From Planctomycetaceae bacterium (lineage in GTDB: Bacteria; Planctomycetota; Planctomycetia; Planctomycetales; Planctomycetaceae), in assembly GCA_021732845.1 (NCBI GenBank), contig JAKFUF010000173.1:1-52758 (forward strand): 52,758 nt of DNA, written 5' to 3'. Under the pieces are notes generated by a model. It saw only the letters and a list, made by a program, of their open reading frames with translations. It did no database searches and was not told where the DNA came from. Positions 33,712 through 44,146 of the stretch are shown here, one piece after another. Made by a program: the position numbers and the translations under genes. Each line of letters opens with the position of its first letter. The first letter of the stretch is position 1.

Positions 33712-36700
33712 ATGCTGCGCGGGATCATCACGTGGTCATTGAACCACCGCTGGACCGTTCTTGCCGGACTGTGCCTGCTGATTGCAGTCGGCGTGGCATC
33801 CATGCGCACCCTGAACGTGGACGCCTTCCCGGACACCACGCCGGTACAGGTGCAGATCAACACGGTTGCCCCCGCCCTGGTGCCGATTGAGATTGAACGG
33901 CTGATCACCCTGCCGGTGGAGCATGCGCTCGGCGGGCTGCCGGGATTGCAGCAGGTGCGGTCGATCTCGCAGTTCGGCTTGTCGCAGGTGGTCGTTACCT
34001 TCGAAGACGGCACCGACATTTACTTCGCGCGGCAGCTCATCAACGAACGGTTGGGAAACCTCGAAATCCCGCCCGGCGTGGCTCGCCCAGAGATGGGCCC
34101 CGTCTCGACGGGGCTCGGCGAAGTGTTTCATTACCTGGTACAGGGCGATGGCCCCAAGGGTGCCGGGCTGACCGAACTCCGCACCACGCAGGACTGGGTG
34201 GTCAAACCAGAGCTGCGCACGGTACCGGGCACGGCCGAAATCAATTCCTGGGGCGGCCTCAAGAAGCAGTATCAGATTCGCGTCGACCCCGACCGGTTGT
34301 TCACGCATGACCTGACATTCCAGCAGGTGATGTCCGCCGTGCGCGCGAACAACCTGAACGTTGGCGGCGGCACCGTCAACCGCGGCGGCGAGACGCTGCT
34401 GGTGCATGGCATCGGCCGCACCGTCGATCTGGAGCAGATTGAGAACATCGTCATCACGGCCAAGAACGGCATTCCCATTCACATCAAGGATGTCGCGGAG
34501 ATCGCCATCGGCCACGAGATTCGCCGCGGAGCGATTACCGCCGGAGGCGAAGGGGAGGTTGTACTCGGCCTGGGCTTCATGCGGATGGGCGAGAACAGCT
34601 ATTCCGTCACTGGCGCGCTGAGCGAACGCTTCAAAGAAGTGCAGAAAACGTTGCCGGCGGGGACCAAAGCTGTCCCCGTGTACGACCGCACCGACCTTGT
34701 CGACCAGGTCATCGGCACCGTCCGCAAGAACTTGTGCGAAGGGGCGCTGCTGGTCATTGCCGTGCTTTTCATTTTCCTCGGCAACCTGCGGGCCGGCCTG
34801 ATCGTGGCGGCGGCCATTCCCTTCTCCATGCTGTTCGCTTTCTGTGGCATGGCCCAGGCCGGCATCGCCGGCAGCCTGCTGAGCCTTGGGGCGCTGGACT
34901 TCGGACTCGTGGTCGATGGATCGGTGGTGATGATCGAAAATGTCGTGCGGCGGATGTCGCACGGTCAGCCGGCCAACCCGGATGGCTCGCAACCAACCCG
35001 GATGGAACTGCTGCGGGAAGCGTGCGTCGAAGTCAGCCGTCCCAGCCTGTTCGGCGTGCTGATCATCATGATCGTCTACCTGCCGATCCTGACCTTGGAA
35101 GGGGTGGAAGGCAAGCTCTTTCGCCCCATGGCACTGACGGTGATCTTTGCCCTGGCAGGGTCACTGGTCCTCTCGCTGACCGCGATCCCCGTGCTCGCCA
35201 GCCTGTTGCTGCCCAAAGTCATCGACGACCGCGAACCGTGGCTCGTGCGCCTGGCGGGTTGGCTCTATCGCCCGCTGCTGAGCAACGCCTTGCGGTTCCC
35301 TGGAGTGGTGCTCGCATTCACGGTTGGCGGCCTTGTTTTCGCCGGAATGGTGGCGACGAAGTTGGGCACGGAGTTTGTGCCACGGCTGTCGGAAGGCTCG
35401 ATCGTGATCGGCATCCTGCGGCCCGCGGGGACCAGCCTGGAGCAGTCCCTGGCGATGAACACGCGGATGGAAGCGGCACTGTTGAAATTGTTCCCGGACG
35501 AGATTTCGCATGTCTGGAGCCGCCAGGGCGCGCCGGAAGTCGCCACGGACCCCGGCAGCATCGAATCCACCGACATGTTTCTTTCGCTGAGGCCCCGCAG
35601 CCACTGGAAGAAGGCGGTCACACAGGACCAACTGGTGGAACGGATGGAGGTCGAGGTCCGCAAGTTTCCTGGCCAGACCATTTGGTTCACGCAGCCGATC
35701 GAGATGCGCATCAACGAAATGCTGTCGGGTGTGCGGGCCGACGTGGCCGTCAAACTGTTCGGCAACGATCTCGACGTGCTGATTGCCAAGGCGAACGAAG
35801 TGGGGGCAGTGCTGAGACGGATTCCTGGTTGCGCCGACCTGACGGTCGAGCAGGTCTCCGGACAGCCGATTCTGCGGATCCGGATTGACCAGCAGCAGAT
35901 CGCCCGCCACGGCATCCCGGCCGAGTCTGTGTTGGATGTCGTCGAATCGGTCGGCGGCAAAGTCGTGGGAGAAATCGTCGAGGACCGGCTGCGGTTCCCG
36001 CTGACCATCCGCCTGCCGGACGACCTGCGGTCGGGCCCGAAAGAGATTGCCAACATCACGCTGGCCACCCCCAGCGGCGAACGGATTCCGTTGTCGCGGC
36101 TGGCGGAGATTGAAGAGGTCACCGGTCCCAAATGCATCGCCCACGAGGCCACGAAGCGGCGGATCACCATCCAGTGCAACGTCCGCGGCCGCGACATGGG
36201 CAGCTTCATCAAGGACGCGCAGTTGCAGATGGCGGCGGAGGTCAAACTGCCCGCCGACCCGTCCTATCGGCTGGTGTGGGGCGGCCAGTTCGAGAACCTG
36301 CAGCGGGCCACATTCCGCCTGCAACTGGTGGTGCCGATCTCGATGCTGCTGATCATCGTGATTCTGTACATCACCTTCCGCAACATGTTCGACTCGCTGC
36401 TCGTGTTCACCAGCGTGCCGTTCGCCTGCATCGGCGGCATCCTGATGCTCTGGTTCCGCGAGATGCCGGTCTCGATTTCGGCCGCCGTGGGGTTCATCGC
36501 CCTCTCTGGCATCTCGGTGCTGAACAGTCTGGTGCTGGTCGAGTTCATCCGGCATTTAAAGCACGAAGGGCTCCCGTTGCGTGAGACCCTGCTGGAGGCG
36601 GGCCGGACCCGGTTGCGACCCGTGCTGATGACGGCCTTGGTGGCCAGCCTCGGCTTCGTGCCGATGGCCCTGAGTTCCGGAATGGGTGCCGAGGTGCAGC

Positions 36701-36870
36701 GTCCGCTGGCCTCCGTGGTGATCGGCGGGGTGATCAGCAGCACCATCATGACGCTGGTGGTGCTGCCAGTGCTCTATCAACAATGTACTTTGCTGCGGAC
36801 GCCGCCCACCGACCGCCGGAAGGGAGCGCGGCAGTCCGTGGCACACAGGGCACTTCCGCTGACACCGTGA
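33712..36870 (+). CDS. HME-RND heavy-metal efflux pump (CzcA/CusA-like)
   Basis: A 1052-residue inner-membrane RND transporter with 12 predicted helices and two large periplasmic loops. It opens MLRGIITWSLNHRWTVLAGL and continues with VDAFPDTTPVQVQI. The proton-relay motif in TM4 reads ALDFGLVVDGSVVMIEN (about 394-410), the CzcA-type D-F-G-x-x-x-D form that fits a divalent-cation exporter rather than the CusA pattern. The metal therefore may be Co/Zn/Cd or Ni, which is inference. It works with the adaptor encoded just upstream and an unseen TolC-type channel. The ATG at 33712 is where homology begins. Confidence 0.93.
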   Translation: MLRGIITWSLNHRWTVLAGLCLLIAVGVASMRTLNVDAFPDTTPVQVQINTVAPALVPIEIERLITLPVEHALGGLPGLQQVRSISQFGLSQVVVTFEDGTDIYFARQLINERLGNLEIPPGVARPEMGPVSTGLGEVFHYLVQGDGPKGAGLTELRTTQDWVVKPELRTVPGTAEINSWGGLKKQYQIRVDPDRLFTHDLTFQQVMSAVRANNLNVGGGTVNRGGETLLVHGIGRTVDLEQIENIVITAKNGIPIHIKDVAEIAIGHEIRRGAITAGGEGEVVLGLGFMRMGENSYSVTGALSERFKEVQKTLPAGTKAVPVYDRTDLVDQVIGTVRKNLCEGALLVIAVLFIFLGNLRAGLIVAAAIPFSMLFAFCGMAQAGIAGSLLSLGALDFGLVVDGSVVMIENVVRRMSHGQPANPDGSQPTRMELLREACVEVSRPSLFGVLIIMIVYLPILTLEGVEGKLFRPMALTVIFALAGSLVLSLTAIPVLASLLLPKVIDDREPWLVRLAGWLYRPLLSNALRFPGVVLAFTVGGLVFAGMVATKLGTEFVPRLSEGSIVIGILRPAGTSLEQSLAMNTRMEAALLKLFPDEISHVWSRQGAPEVATDPGSIESTDMFLSLRPRSHWKKAVTQDQLVERMEVEVRKFPGQTIWFTQPIEMRINEMLSGVRADVAVKLFGNDLDVLIAKANEVGAVLRRIPGCADLTVEQVSGQPILRIRIDQQQIARHGIPAESVLDVVESVGGKVVGEIVEDRLRFPLTIRLPDDLRSGPKEIANITLATPSGERIPLSRLAEIEEVTGPKCIAHEATKRRITIQCNVRGRDMGSFIKDAQLQMAAEVKLPADPSYRLVWGGQFENLQRATFRLQLVVPISMLLIIVILYITFRNMFDSLLVFTSVPFACIGGILMLWFREMPVSISAAVGFIALSGISVLNSLVLVEFIRHLKHEGLPLRETLLEAGRTRLRPVLMTALVASLGFVPMALSSGMGAEVQRPLASVVIGGVISSTIMTLVVLPVLYQQCTLLRTPPTDRRKGARQSVAHRALPLTP

Positions 36871-37509
36871 CCAAGTCGCGGCAGCAGGATTTGGTCACCG
36901 CGGAGGACGCGGAGTTTCGCAGAGGTGTTGACCGCACAACTCCGTTTCTCGACGCTGGCCATTGATGACGAAACGACGAGATCGAGCCTGCCGTGGCAAA
37001 CAAGCCCGGAAGTTTGCGAGAATCCTCTGCGCAACTAGCAGTTTTACGACAGGATTGAAAGGATGAAACAGGATTAGGACCGGACAAAGAATAAAGCACG
37101 CTTCAAGATGCTAACCGAAGGCCGGTCTTAGGCAGCGAGAAGGGGCAACCACGAATTTTCACGAATAAGACGAATGTCACGAATGACAACGCGCAGGATT
37201 CCATCACCCGCGAAGCCATGCCAGTTGATCATTCGTGATATTCGTAAGATTCGTGAAAATTCGTGGTTAATTTATGACCGTACGATTCCCGCACCGTTTT
37301 GCCAGCCCTGTCGACTTCACCACCAACTTCATTCGCTGGCCTTGATGGCGTTCGCTGCTGGATAGGGAGACAAATGTCACAATTATTTTTGCTGCGACCC
37401 TTAGGATGTTGTCATTGAAGCCTGGGCCAAATAGATCCTTCTTCCATCCTGTCAAAATCTCCTGACAGTCTCCTATTAACCTGATGTTCCTGCTCCCAAA
37501 ACCTTAAAC
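36871..37509. other. Gene-free repeat region between efflux pump and enolase gene
   Basis: About 640 bp without a supported gene. It contains the contiguous A-B dispersed repeat (37077-37407), ACGAAT-rich stretches and ATCCTGTCAAAATC-like sequence near 37448. Confidence 0.7.
37077..37407 (-). repeat. Dispersed repeat A-B, uninterrupted copy 2
   Basis: Part B (37077-37261) and part A (37262-37407) are contiguous here and inverted relative to copy 1. In copy 1 (19576-20290) the parts are separated by about 390 bp containing a palindrome. This copy shows the pre-insertion arrangement. Confidence 0.78.
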
Positions 37510-38613
37510 ATGCAAATCACCCGAATTCTGGCCTACCGAGTCGATCTGCCCCTCGTCGAAGGCAGCTACAAGTGGTCCGGCGGCAAGTCGGTCTCGGTGT
37601 TCGACAGCACAATTGTCGCGGTGGAGACGGACGCGGGCATGACGGGGTACGGCGAGGTCTGCCCGCTGGGGCCGTTCTATCTGCCCGCCTACGCGCAGGG
37701 AGCCCGTGCGGGGATCAAGGAGCTGGGGCCGCATCTGCTGGGGGAGGATCCCACGCAGATCGTGAAGCTCACCCGGCGCATGGATGCCGCGTTGCAGGGG
37801 CATGCCTATGTCAAATCGGCTTTGGATATGGCGTGCTGGGATATCCTCGGCAAGGCCACGAACCAACCGGTTTGCGTCCTGCTTGGCGGCCGCTATGGCG
37901 AAGACTTCGGCCTGTACCGCGCGATCTCGCAAGAGGCTCCCGAGGCGATGGCGGCACGGGTTGCGGACTACCGGGCCCAGGGCTACCGTCGGTTCCAACT
38001 CAAGGTCGGCGGCGAGGCAGACACCGACATCCAACGGATTCATGCGGTGGCCGCGCAGCTTCAGCCTGGTGACCGGCTTGTCGCCGATGCGAACACCGGC
38101 TGGCTGATGCACGACGCGCTGCGTGTGGTGCGGGGTGTCCGCGACGTGGATGTCTATATCGAACAGCCCTGCCGCACCTATGAAGAATGTCTGACAGTCC
38201 GCCGGCATTGCGACCATCCGTTTGTCCTGGATGAAAACATCGATTCCGTGGACGTGCTGCTCCGCGGGCATGCCGATCGCGCGATGGATGTGGTCAACAT
38301 CAAGATCAGCAAGTTCGGCGGCCTGACCAAGGCCCGGCAGGCCCGCGACCTCTGCGCGTCGCTGGGTGTGGCGATGACGATTGAAGACAGTTGGGGCGGC
38401 GACATCGTGACCGCGGCGATTTCGCATCTGGCCCACAGCACGCCGCCGGAGTTGCTGTTCTCCACGACAGACTTCAACAGCTATGTCACCGTCAGTTGTG
38501 CCACGGGTGCCCCGCAACGGCAGAATGGCCGCATGACGTCGAGCCTTCAGCCTGGGCTGGGGGTCGAGCCCCGCATGGATGTGCTGGGAACGCCATTGGT
38601 TGATGTGCGGTAA
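37510..38613 (+). CDS. Enolase-superfamily enzyme (mandelate racemase/MLE type)
   Basis: A 367-residue protein of the enolase superfamily, muconate-lactonizing/mandelate racemase branch. The capping domain is about 1-120, the barrel about 125-340. Candidate catalytic and metal residues: K165 (FQLKVGG), D193 (ADANTGW), E218 (IEQPC), D241/E242 (LDENID) and K265/K268 (NIKISKFGG). The pattern resembles cis-3-hydroxy-L-proline dehydratases or related amino-acid enolases, in which lysines flank the metal site; the substrate remains a guess. It is cytoplasmic, with no pathway neighbours. A hairpin separates it from the convergent cold-shock gene. Confidence 0.88.
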   Translation: MQITRILAYRVDLPLVEGSYKWSGGKSVSVFDSTIVAVETDAGMTGYGEVCPLGPFYLPAYAQGARAGIKELGPHLLGEDPTQIVKLTRRMDAALQGHAYVKSALDMACWDILGKATNQPVCVLLGGRYGEDFGLYRAISQEAPEAMAARVADYRAQGYRRFQLKVGGEADTDIQRIHAVAAQLQPGDRLVADANTGWLMHDALRVVRGVRDVDVYIEQPCRTYEECLTVRRHCDHPFVLDENIDSVDVLLRGHADRAMDVVNIKISKFGGLTKARQARDLCASLGVAMTIEDSWGGDIVTAAISHLAHSTPPELLFSTTDFNSYVTVSCATGAPQRQNGRMTSSLQPGLGVEPRMDVLGTPLVDVR

Positions 38614-38644
38614 CCGGCGAAACTGATTGACGGGCCAAAAGTCA

Positions 38645-38669
38645 ACAGGACGGCAAATTGCCGTCCTGT
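38645..38669. terminator. Hairpin between convergent enolase and csp genes
   Basis: ACAGGACGGCAA and TTGCCGTCCTGT form a 12-bp stem with a minimal loop. On the minus strand a short T-rich run (CTTTT) follows shortly, so it fits best as terminator of the csp gene. It could also stop the enolase transcript. Confidence 0.7.
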
Positions 38670-38699
38670 GCTGCTTCCAATGCTCTTTAACGCCGGTGG

Positions 38700-38906
38700 T
38701 CAGCGGGGGTTCACCGAGGCTGCGCGGGGCCCCTTGCTGCCCTGGCCCTCGTCGACGGTGTATTCGACTTCCTGACCTTCGGAGAGGTTTTCGAACTGCC
38801 TGTCGGCGACAGACGAGTGGTGGAAGAAGATGTCGGGACCGTCTTTCCTGGAGATGAAGCCGAACCCCTTCTCCAACACAAGCTTCTTGATATTTCCCGT
38901 GGCCAT
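38700..38906 (-). CDS. csp: Cold-shock domain protein
   Basis: A 68-residue CspA-type protein. RNP1 is KGFGFI (residues 13-18) and RNP2 is DIFFHHS (25-31), the nucleic-acid-binding surface of the OB fold. Such proteins bind single-stranded RNA and DNA and melt RNA structures. Normal full length. GAGGAG lies 7 nt before the ATG. The upstream 308 bp have no gene and may include a long leader, as in many csp genes. A hairpin terminator follows 31 bp after the stop. Confidence 0.95.
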   Translation of the reverse strand: MATGNIKKLVLEKGFGFISRKDGPDIFFHHSSVADRQFENLSEGQEVEYTVDEGQGSKGPRAASVNPR

Positions 38907-39214
38907 CGGCGTCTGCTCCTCGGCACACGACTTTCAACTCAACGGACGGCGTGTGCCCGCCGGTTCCGCTGCCGCAGCTCTGTACCACTCCGGAGAACAC
39001 CCACGTGATCAACAGCCCTACGGTTTCGTCTGGTTGCCCATGCTCCAGACTCGCCGGTTTTGACTCCGCTCCCAGGGTCTGAGCGCTGCCCACATTCTGG
39101 TCGAAACCAAAGGCAAAACCTGCGTCTATAACGCGCGATGGTACTGAAGTTGCATATGTCAATCAAGCTCTTCTTATATTTTCCGTAATCTTTCGACCGG
39201 GTTGATCGTCAGGT
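38907..39214. other. Gene-free region upstream of csp
   Basis: About 308 bp between the divergent csp start and the serine hydrolase stop (both minus strand). There is no convincing ORF. TTGACA occurs near 39157 on the minus strand, but no -10 box at proper spacing was seen. A long csp leader is possible. Confidence 0.35.
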
Positions 39215-40384
39215 TTAAGGCGCAATCGACTGGACAACCGCGCTCCCAATCTTCCCCGCGAGCGGATTGACCAGGCCCTTGCCGTCGGGATGAACCCGGT
39301 TGCTGAGAAACACGACAAACAGGTCCAACTGCGGGTCGATCCAGATGGCGGTGCCGGTGAAGCCACCATGCCCAAAAGCGGCTGGCGACATCCCTTCGCC
39401 GCGGTTTGATGAATATCCGGTCTGCATATCCCACCCCAGGCCCCGCAGCCCGCTGGAGACAACGACCGGACGCGTCATTTCCTCAACCGTTTCTGGACGA
39501 AGAATCTGTACGGCCTTCTCGCCAGCCCCGTAGGTCCCCTTCCCCAGCAGCATCTGGGCGTAAACCGCCAAGTCTTCCGCGGTGGAAAACAATCCCGCAT
39601 GCCCCGCCACTCCGCCCAGGTGAAATGCCCGCGGGTCATGAACCACACCCGGCGTGAACTTGCCGTCACGAGCCTCGGTCGGCGCGGCACGCAGCCTCAA
39701 GGCCTCTCCCGGCAGATAGCCCGTCTCACTCATGCCGAGTGGCTTAAAGATGTTGTCCTGCGAAAACTCATTCACCGGCTGCCCCGAGACTTGGCGGACA
39801 AGCTCGCCCAGCACCAGGAACCCCACGTCGGAATAAGTGAATTTGGTTCCCGGCGGCGTCTTGGGTTTCAGGGCAAAGATCCGTTCGAAGGATTTTTCAG
39901 GGCCGTCCAAATAGTCCTTGAGGGCGTTGTCGGGGATCAGGCCGCTTTGATGCACGAGGAGCTGCTGGATGGTGACCTGTTCCTTTCCACCTTGGGAAAA
40001 CGCGGGCAGGTGCTGAGCCACGGGGTCGTCGAACTTGAACTTTCCACGCTCCTTGAGCAGCATCACGCTGGTGGCCGCGGCGACGGGCTTGGTGAGCGAG
40101 GCCAGGTCGAAGACCGTGTCGGTTGTCATGGGGACCACTTCCGGTCGAATCGCGCGCCGGCCGTAGGCTTTGAGCCACGCGATCTTTCCGTGCCGTCCTA
40201 CGAGCACCACACAGCCCGGCATCCGTTTCTCCTGGAGTCCGGTCTCCACCAGGGCATCAATCTGCGCGAGTTTCGCCGGATCAAACCCGACATCGGCCGG
40301 ACTCACCACCGGCAACCGCTCGGCCGCGGTGACCCAGCCGCCAAGCAGGGCGGTCCACACGCTGACCAAGGAAAGAATGCGCAT
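39215..40384 (-). CDS. Exported serine hydrolase, beta-lactamase class C-like
   Basis: A 389-residue protein with a signal peptide (about 1-21, cleavage near VTAA-ERLP). The beta-lactamase/DD-peptidase fold shows S96-x-x-K99 (SLTK), Y184 (TYSD in place of YxN) and a third motif HGG (GHGGFTGT, about 335). These are the class C/esterase EstB-like family motifs. Substrates range from peptidoglycan peptides to esters; a true beta-lactamase is not implied. It probably acts in the periplasm. AGGAG precedes the ATG at 40384; the longer frame to 40537 lacks a signal. Confidence 0.88.
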   Translation of the reverse strand: MRILSLVSVWTALLGGWVTAAERLPVVSPADVGFDPAKLAQIDALVETGLQEKRMPGCVVLVGRHGKIAWLKAYGRRAIRPEVVPMTTDTVFDLASLTKPVAAATSVMLLKERGKFKFDDPVAQHLPAFSQGGKEQVTIQQLLVHQSGLIPDNALKDYLDGPEKSFERIFALKPKTPPGTKFTYSDVGFLVLGELVRQVSGQPVNEFSQDNIFKPLGMSETGYLPGEALRLRAAPTEARDGKFTPGVVHDPRAFHLGGVAGHAGLFSTAEDLAVYAQMLLGKGTYGAGEKAVQILRPETVEEMTRPVVVSSGLRGLGWDMQTGYSSNRGEGMSPAAFGHGGFTGTAIWIDPQLDLFVVFLSNRVHPDGKGLVNPLAGKIGSAVVQSIAP

Positions 40385-40818
40385 CGTGGGTCTCCTGACT
40401 GCCGAGTGGCGGGAAATGGTTGTCAATAACCAGGGCATTAAACCGCCACAGATTGAACACGGATGAAACACGGATTTCTTGCGATCCCAGTCTTGCAGGC
40501 GATCTCTGAAAATGTGTTTCATCTCAGAGACGGGCAAACGACATGGAGCGAGTTAGACACCTGCGCCAGATTTCAGCCTGTGAAGTTTCGAACCTCCACG
40601 GACAACTTGCGAAGTTTCAGTCTACCCCAACCGACCCGCGCAATCACGGCTCGCGCCCTGCCGCACATTTCGGCTTGGAACAGCCCATCCCCAACTCTGT
40701 ACCGTCGCCATCCAAACCGGCGATTGCGGGCCTCCACCGGCAGCCGTACACTCACTGAATGGCTGAGCTGGTCGTATTTGGTTCCGCAGCGCCGCCAAGA
40801 TTCCCAAGGATAAATTCG
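40385..40818. other. Intergenic region between divergent genes
   Basis: 434 bp between the divergent hydrolase and PSCyt genes. I see no gene. It has an ACACGGATGAAACACGGAT direct repeat-like stretch near 40457. It must contain both promoters, which I could not locate with confidence. Confidence 0.4.
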
Positions 40819-43800
40819 ATGCAGAGTGTCACGGGCGCAGGCGGGACGAACTGGCGAATGCTCGCAATGTGCGTGCTGGTGGCGCTTGCCGCCATTTCCT
40901 TCGCGACCCCGGTCGTCGCCGCGGAGCCATTGGATTACCGCCGCGACGTGCAGCCGATTTTGTCGAACCATTGCTGGAGCTGTCACGGACCCGACGAGGG
41001 GTCGCGGAAGGCCGAACTGCGGCTCGACAGGCGCGCGGCGGCACTCGAAAAAACGGCGTCGCGGTCACCTGCCATCGTACCCGGCAAACCCGAGGACAGT
41101 GAACTGACAGGGCGAATCGACAGCGATGACCCCACCCTGGTCATGCCCCCGCCGGAAGCCAAGAAACCACTGACCGCCGTACAAAAGGACATTCTAAAAC
41201 GATGGATCGCGGACGGGGCTCCGTTCGAGCAGCACTGGGCCTTCACCCCTCCACAACGGCCGGAAGCGCCGCAGGTCAGGCAGACGGGCTGGATTCGCTC
41301 CCCGATTGATGCCTTCATCTTAAGGCAGCTTGAAACCGCTGGCATCAGCCCCTCGCCACCTGCCGAACGCTCGACGTGGCTCCGGCGGGTCACGCTCGAT
41401 CTGACCGGTCTGCCGCCGACGCCGCAGGAACTTGACTCCTATCTGGCCGACAAATCAGCGTCGGTCGATGAAGCCGTCGTCGACCGGCTGCTCAAGTCCC
41501 CCCGGCACGCCGAGCGGATGGCGATGCAGTGGCTCGACGCGGCCCGCTATGCCGACACCAACGGCTACAACAACGATGAAATGCGGACGATGTGGCCGTG
41601 GCGGGACTGGGTCATCGACGCCTTCGCCAAAGGAATGCCTTACGACCAGTTCCTGACCGAGCAGCTTGCGGGGGACTTGCTGCCCAACCCCTCACTGCCG
41701 CAGCGTGTGGCCACCGGTTTCAACCGGAATCATGTGCTGACGACCGAAGGCGGGATCATTGAGGAAGAGTACCACGTCGAATATGTCGCCGACCGGGTGC
41801 ACACCACGTCAACCGTCTTCCTGGCCCTGTCGATGCAGTGTGCCCGCTGCCATGACCACAAGTTCGATCCGCTGACGCAGCATGAGTACTACCAGTTCGC
41901 GGCGTTCTTCAACAATGTGCCGGATCGGGTCGTCGGTTACAGCCAGGGTCGAATGGCCGAGCCCCTGTTGAAGGTACCTTCGCCCGCGCAGCAGGCCGAA
42001 CTTCAGCGGCTGGAGGGCCGCCGCAATGAACTCACCGCGGCGCTGGCCGAGCGGGCGAAAAACATCGACTTGGAGGTCGCCGCGTGGGAGAAATCGCTCA
42101 CGCCGGTACAGATCGACAAGGCGGGACCGGTGGGGCTCGTGGCTCATTTCCCGCTGGACGAGCCCGAGGGAGACCGCATCGTGAATTCCGTGGATTCTCT
42201 GCCGATTGGGACTGTCCGGGGCAAGCTGAAACGCGGCACCGGAAAACTCGGAGGCGCGCTGGAATTCGACGGCAGCACCTTCGTCGACGCGGGGGAAGCC
42301 GGCGCATTTGACAGCGAGCAGCCATTTTCACTTCTGGCATGGGTCAAGGCGGCCGCGAATGAGGGGGGCACGGTCCTTTCCAAGATGGACGATGCCAACG
42401 CCTACCGGGGCTACGACATCATTCTTGAGGGTGGCAAGATCGCCAGCCACTTCGTGCATCACTGGCCCGATGCGGGGTTCAAGATCCTGAGCAAGGAGGC
42501 CATCTCCCTTAACGAATGGCATCACCTGGCGGTTGTGTACGATGGCTCGCGGCGAGCCACGGGTTTGAAGCTGTTTGTCGACGGTCAACCACGGGACTTT
42601 GACGTCCTCACCGACAACACGCTGAGCGGCACGCTGAAAACAGACAAGCCATTTCACATTGGCAAGCGTCAGGACTCGGTTCCGTTCAAGGGCCAGATCG
42701 ACGACGTGCAGTTGTATGCCACGACGATCACGGCGGAAGAGATTGCCCAGGTGATGGCAGGGCAGGGGCTGAGCCAGCTCAAGGAACTGCTGGCCGTCGC
42801 CGCCACTGAGCGGAGCGAGCCCCAGCAGAAGCTGTTGCGGCACTTCTTCCTGGATCGAGTCGATCCCGTTTCCAAGACTTTGAAAACTGAACTGGCCGAG
42901 ATCCCCAAGCAGTTCGACGCTCTCGACAAGGCGATTCCGCAGACGATGGTGATGCAGGACACCCAGCCACGTCCGACGTACCTGTTGAAGCGGGGCCAGT
43001 ATGACCAGCGGGGGGATGAAGTGCATGCCGGCGTGCCGGCAGTTCTCTCAGCCGCCTCGGCGGTCACCGACGCGGAAAAGCAAAACCGCTTGACACTCGC
43101 CCGGTGGCTCACGCGACCAGACCATCCTCTGACGGCACGGGTGGCCGTGAATCGCTGGTGGGAATTGTTGTTTGGCATGGGACTGGTCGAAACCACCGAG
43201 GACTTTGGGATTCAAGGGGCGCGGCCAAGCCACCCGGAACTCTTGGACTGGCTGGCGACCGAGCTGATCCGCACGGGGTGGGACCAGCGGGCCATCCTTC
43301 GGCAAATTGTCCTGTCGGCCACGTATCGACAGTCGGCGCGGACAACGCCTGCGTTGCTGGAACATGATCCCAAGAATCATCTGCTGTCGCGGGGCCCGCG
43401 CTATCGCCTCCCGGCGGAAACGGTTCGCGACAATGCTCTGGCAATCAGCGGACTGCTGCGGGCTCAGATCGGCGGTCCCAGTGTCAAACCGTATCAGCCC
43501 GAGGGCTTGTGGGAGGATGTGTCGGTCGAACGGCGCGAAAAGTATGTGCCGGACGCTGGCGACGGATTATATCGGCGGAGCATGTACACCTTCTGGAAAC
43601 GCACCTGCCCGCCCCCCGGGATGGCAACCTTTGATGCTCCCGACCGCGAAACCTGCGTGATTCGCCGGGCGCGGACCAACACGCCGTTGCAGGCACTGGT
43701 GCTGCTCAACGACCCCACCTACGTCGAAGCCGCGCGGGTGTTGGCCCAGCAAGTCTTGCGGGATGGCACTACCGACACTGCCCGGCTGGCGTCGGCTTTC

Positions 43801-44025
43801 AAGCGGGTGCTGTGCCGCTCGCCCGAGGCCGACGAGCAGACAATGCTCCTGCAGATTCGGAACACCGCGCTGGCGCGTTTTCAGAAAATGCCGGACTCCG
43901 CCGGCAAGTTGCTCGCCGTTGGCAAAACTCCGCTCGATCCTCAGACGAATGCGGCGGAACTGGCGGCGTGGACTACAGTGATGAACATCCTGTTGAATCT
44001 CGACGAAGCGATCTCGAAACCCTGA
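40819..44025 (+). CDS. PSCyt/DUF1549-DUF1553 protein with LamG-like insert
   Basis: A 1068-residue exported protein typical of planctomycetes. The signal peptide is about 14-34 (to VVAAEPLDY). A C-type cytochrome-like PSCyt1 domain follows (about 35-130) with NHCWSCHGPDEG (CxxCH). The DUF1549-like region (about 150-390) holds DAARYADTNGYNNDE and a second MQCARCHDHKFDP motif. A LamG/concanavalin-like domain (about 445-640) carries GLVAHFPLDEPEGD and NEWHHLAVVYDG. The DUF1553-like region (about 740-1040) contains NRWWELLFGMGLVETTEDFG and RRARTNTPLQALVLLNDPTY. The CxxCH motifs suggest haem binding; a role in polysaccharide breakdown is often proposed but unproven. AAGGA precedes the ATG at 40819. 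Confidence 0.9.
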   Translation: MQSVTGAGGTNWRMLAMCVLVALAAISFATPVVAAEPLDYRRDVQPILSNHCWSCHGPDEGSRKAELRLDRRAAALEKTASRSPAIVPGKPEDSELTGRIDSDDPTLVMPPPEAKKPLTAVQKDILKRWIADGAPFEQHWAFTPPQRPEAPQVRQTGWIRSPIDAFILRQLETAGISPSPPAERSTWLRRVTLDLTGLPPTPQELDSYLADKSASVDEAVVDRLLKSPRHAERMAMQWLDAARYADTNGYNNDEMRTMWPWRDWVIDAFAKGMPYDQFLTEQLAGDLLPNPSLPQRVATGFNRNHVLTTEGGIIEEEYHVEYVADRVHTTSTVFLALSMQCARCHDHKFDPLTQHEYYQFAAFFNNVPDRVVGYSQGRMAEPLLKVPSPAQQAELQRLEGRRNELTAALAERAKNIDLEVAAWEKSLTPVQIDKAGPVGLVAHFPLDEPEGDRIVNSVDSLPIGTVRGKLKRGTGKLGGALEFDGSTFVDAGEAGAFDSEQPFSLLAWVKAAANEGGTVLSKMDDANAYRGYDIILEGGKIASHFVHHWPDAGFKILSKEAISLNEWHHLAVVYDGSRRATGLKLFVDGQPRDFDVLTDNTLSGTLKTDKPFHIGKRQDSVPFKGQIDDVQLYATTITAEEIAQVMAGQGLSQLKELLAVAATERSEPQQKLLRHFFLDRVDPVSKTLKTELAEIPKQFDALDKAIPQTMVMQDTQPRPTYLLKRGQYDQRGDEVHAGVPAVLSAASAVTDAEKQNRLTLARWLTRPDHPLTARVAVNRWWELLFGMGLVETTEDFGIQGARPSHPELLDWLATELIRTGWDQRAILRQIVLSATYRQSARTTPALLEHDPKNHLLSRGPRYRLPAETVRDNALAISGLLRAQIGGPSVKPYQPEGLWEDVSVERREKYVPDAGDGLYRRSMYTFWKRTCPPPGMATFDAPDRETCVIRRARTNTPLQALVLLNDPTYVEAARVLAQQVLRDGTTDTARLASAFKRVLCRSPEADEQTMLLQIRNTALARFQKMPDSAGKLLAVGKTPLDPQTNAAELAAWTTVMNILLNLDEAISKP

Positions 44026-44146
44026 GGTGGCCATCGCGACGATTCAAAACTTGTCGAATGTGCCTTCGCGGCCAATGGCCAAGTCCCAATGACCAAATGG
44101 CCCGGACGAGAAATCCTGACTTCATTCCTCTGTCTCTGAGTCTCAA

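Noticed and set aside
35161-36555. A 464-codon minus-strand open frame antisense to the RND pump gene, and a similar one at 33736-34992
   Set aside because: Both are shadows of the pump gene; their composition (rich in Asp, Arg, His and Gln) is typical of antisense translation.
39120-39165. TTGACA followed by TTATAG on the minus strand upstream of csp as a sigma-70 promoter
   Set aside because: The spacing is 25 bp, too long for a normal promoter.
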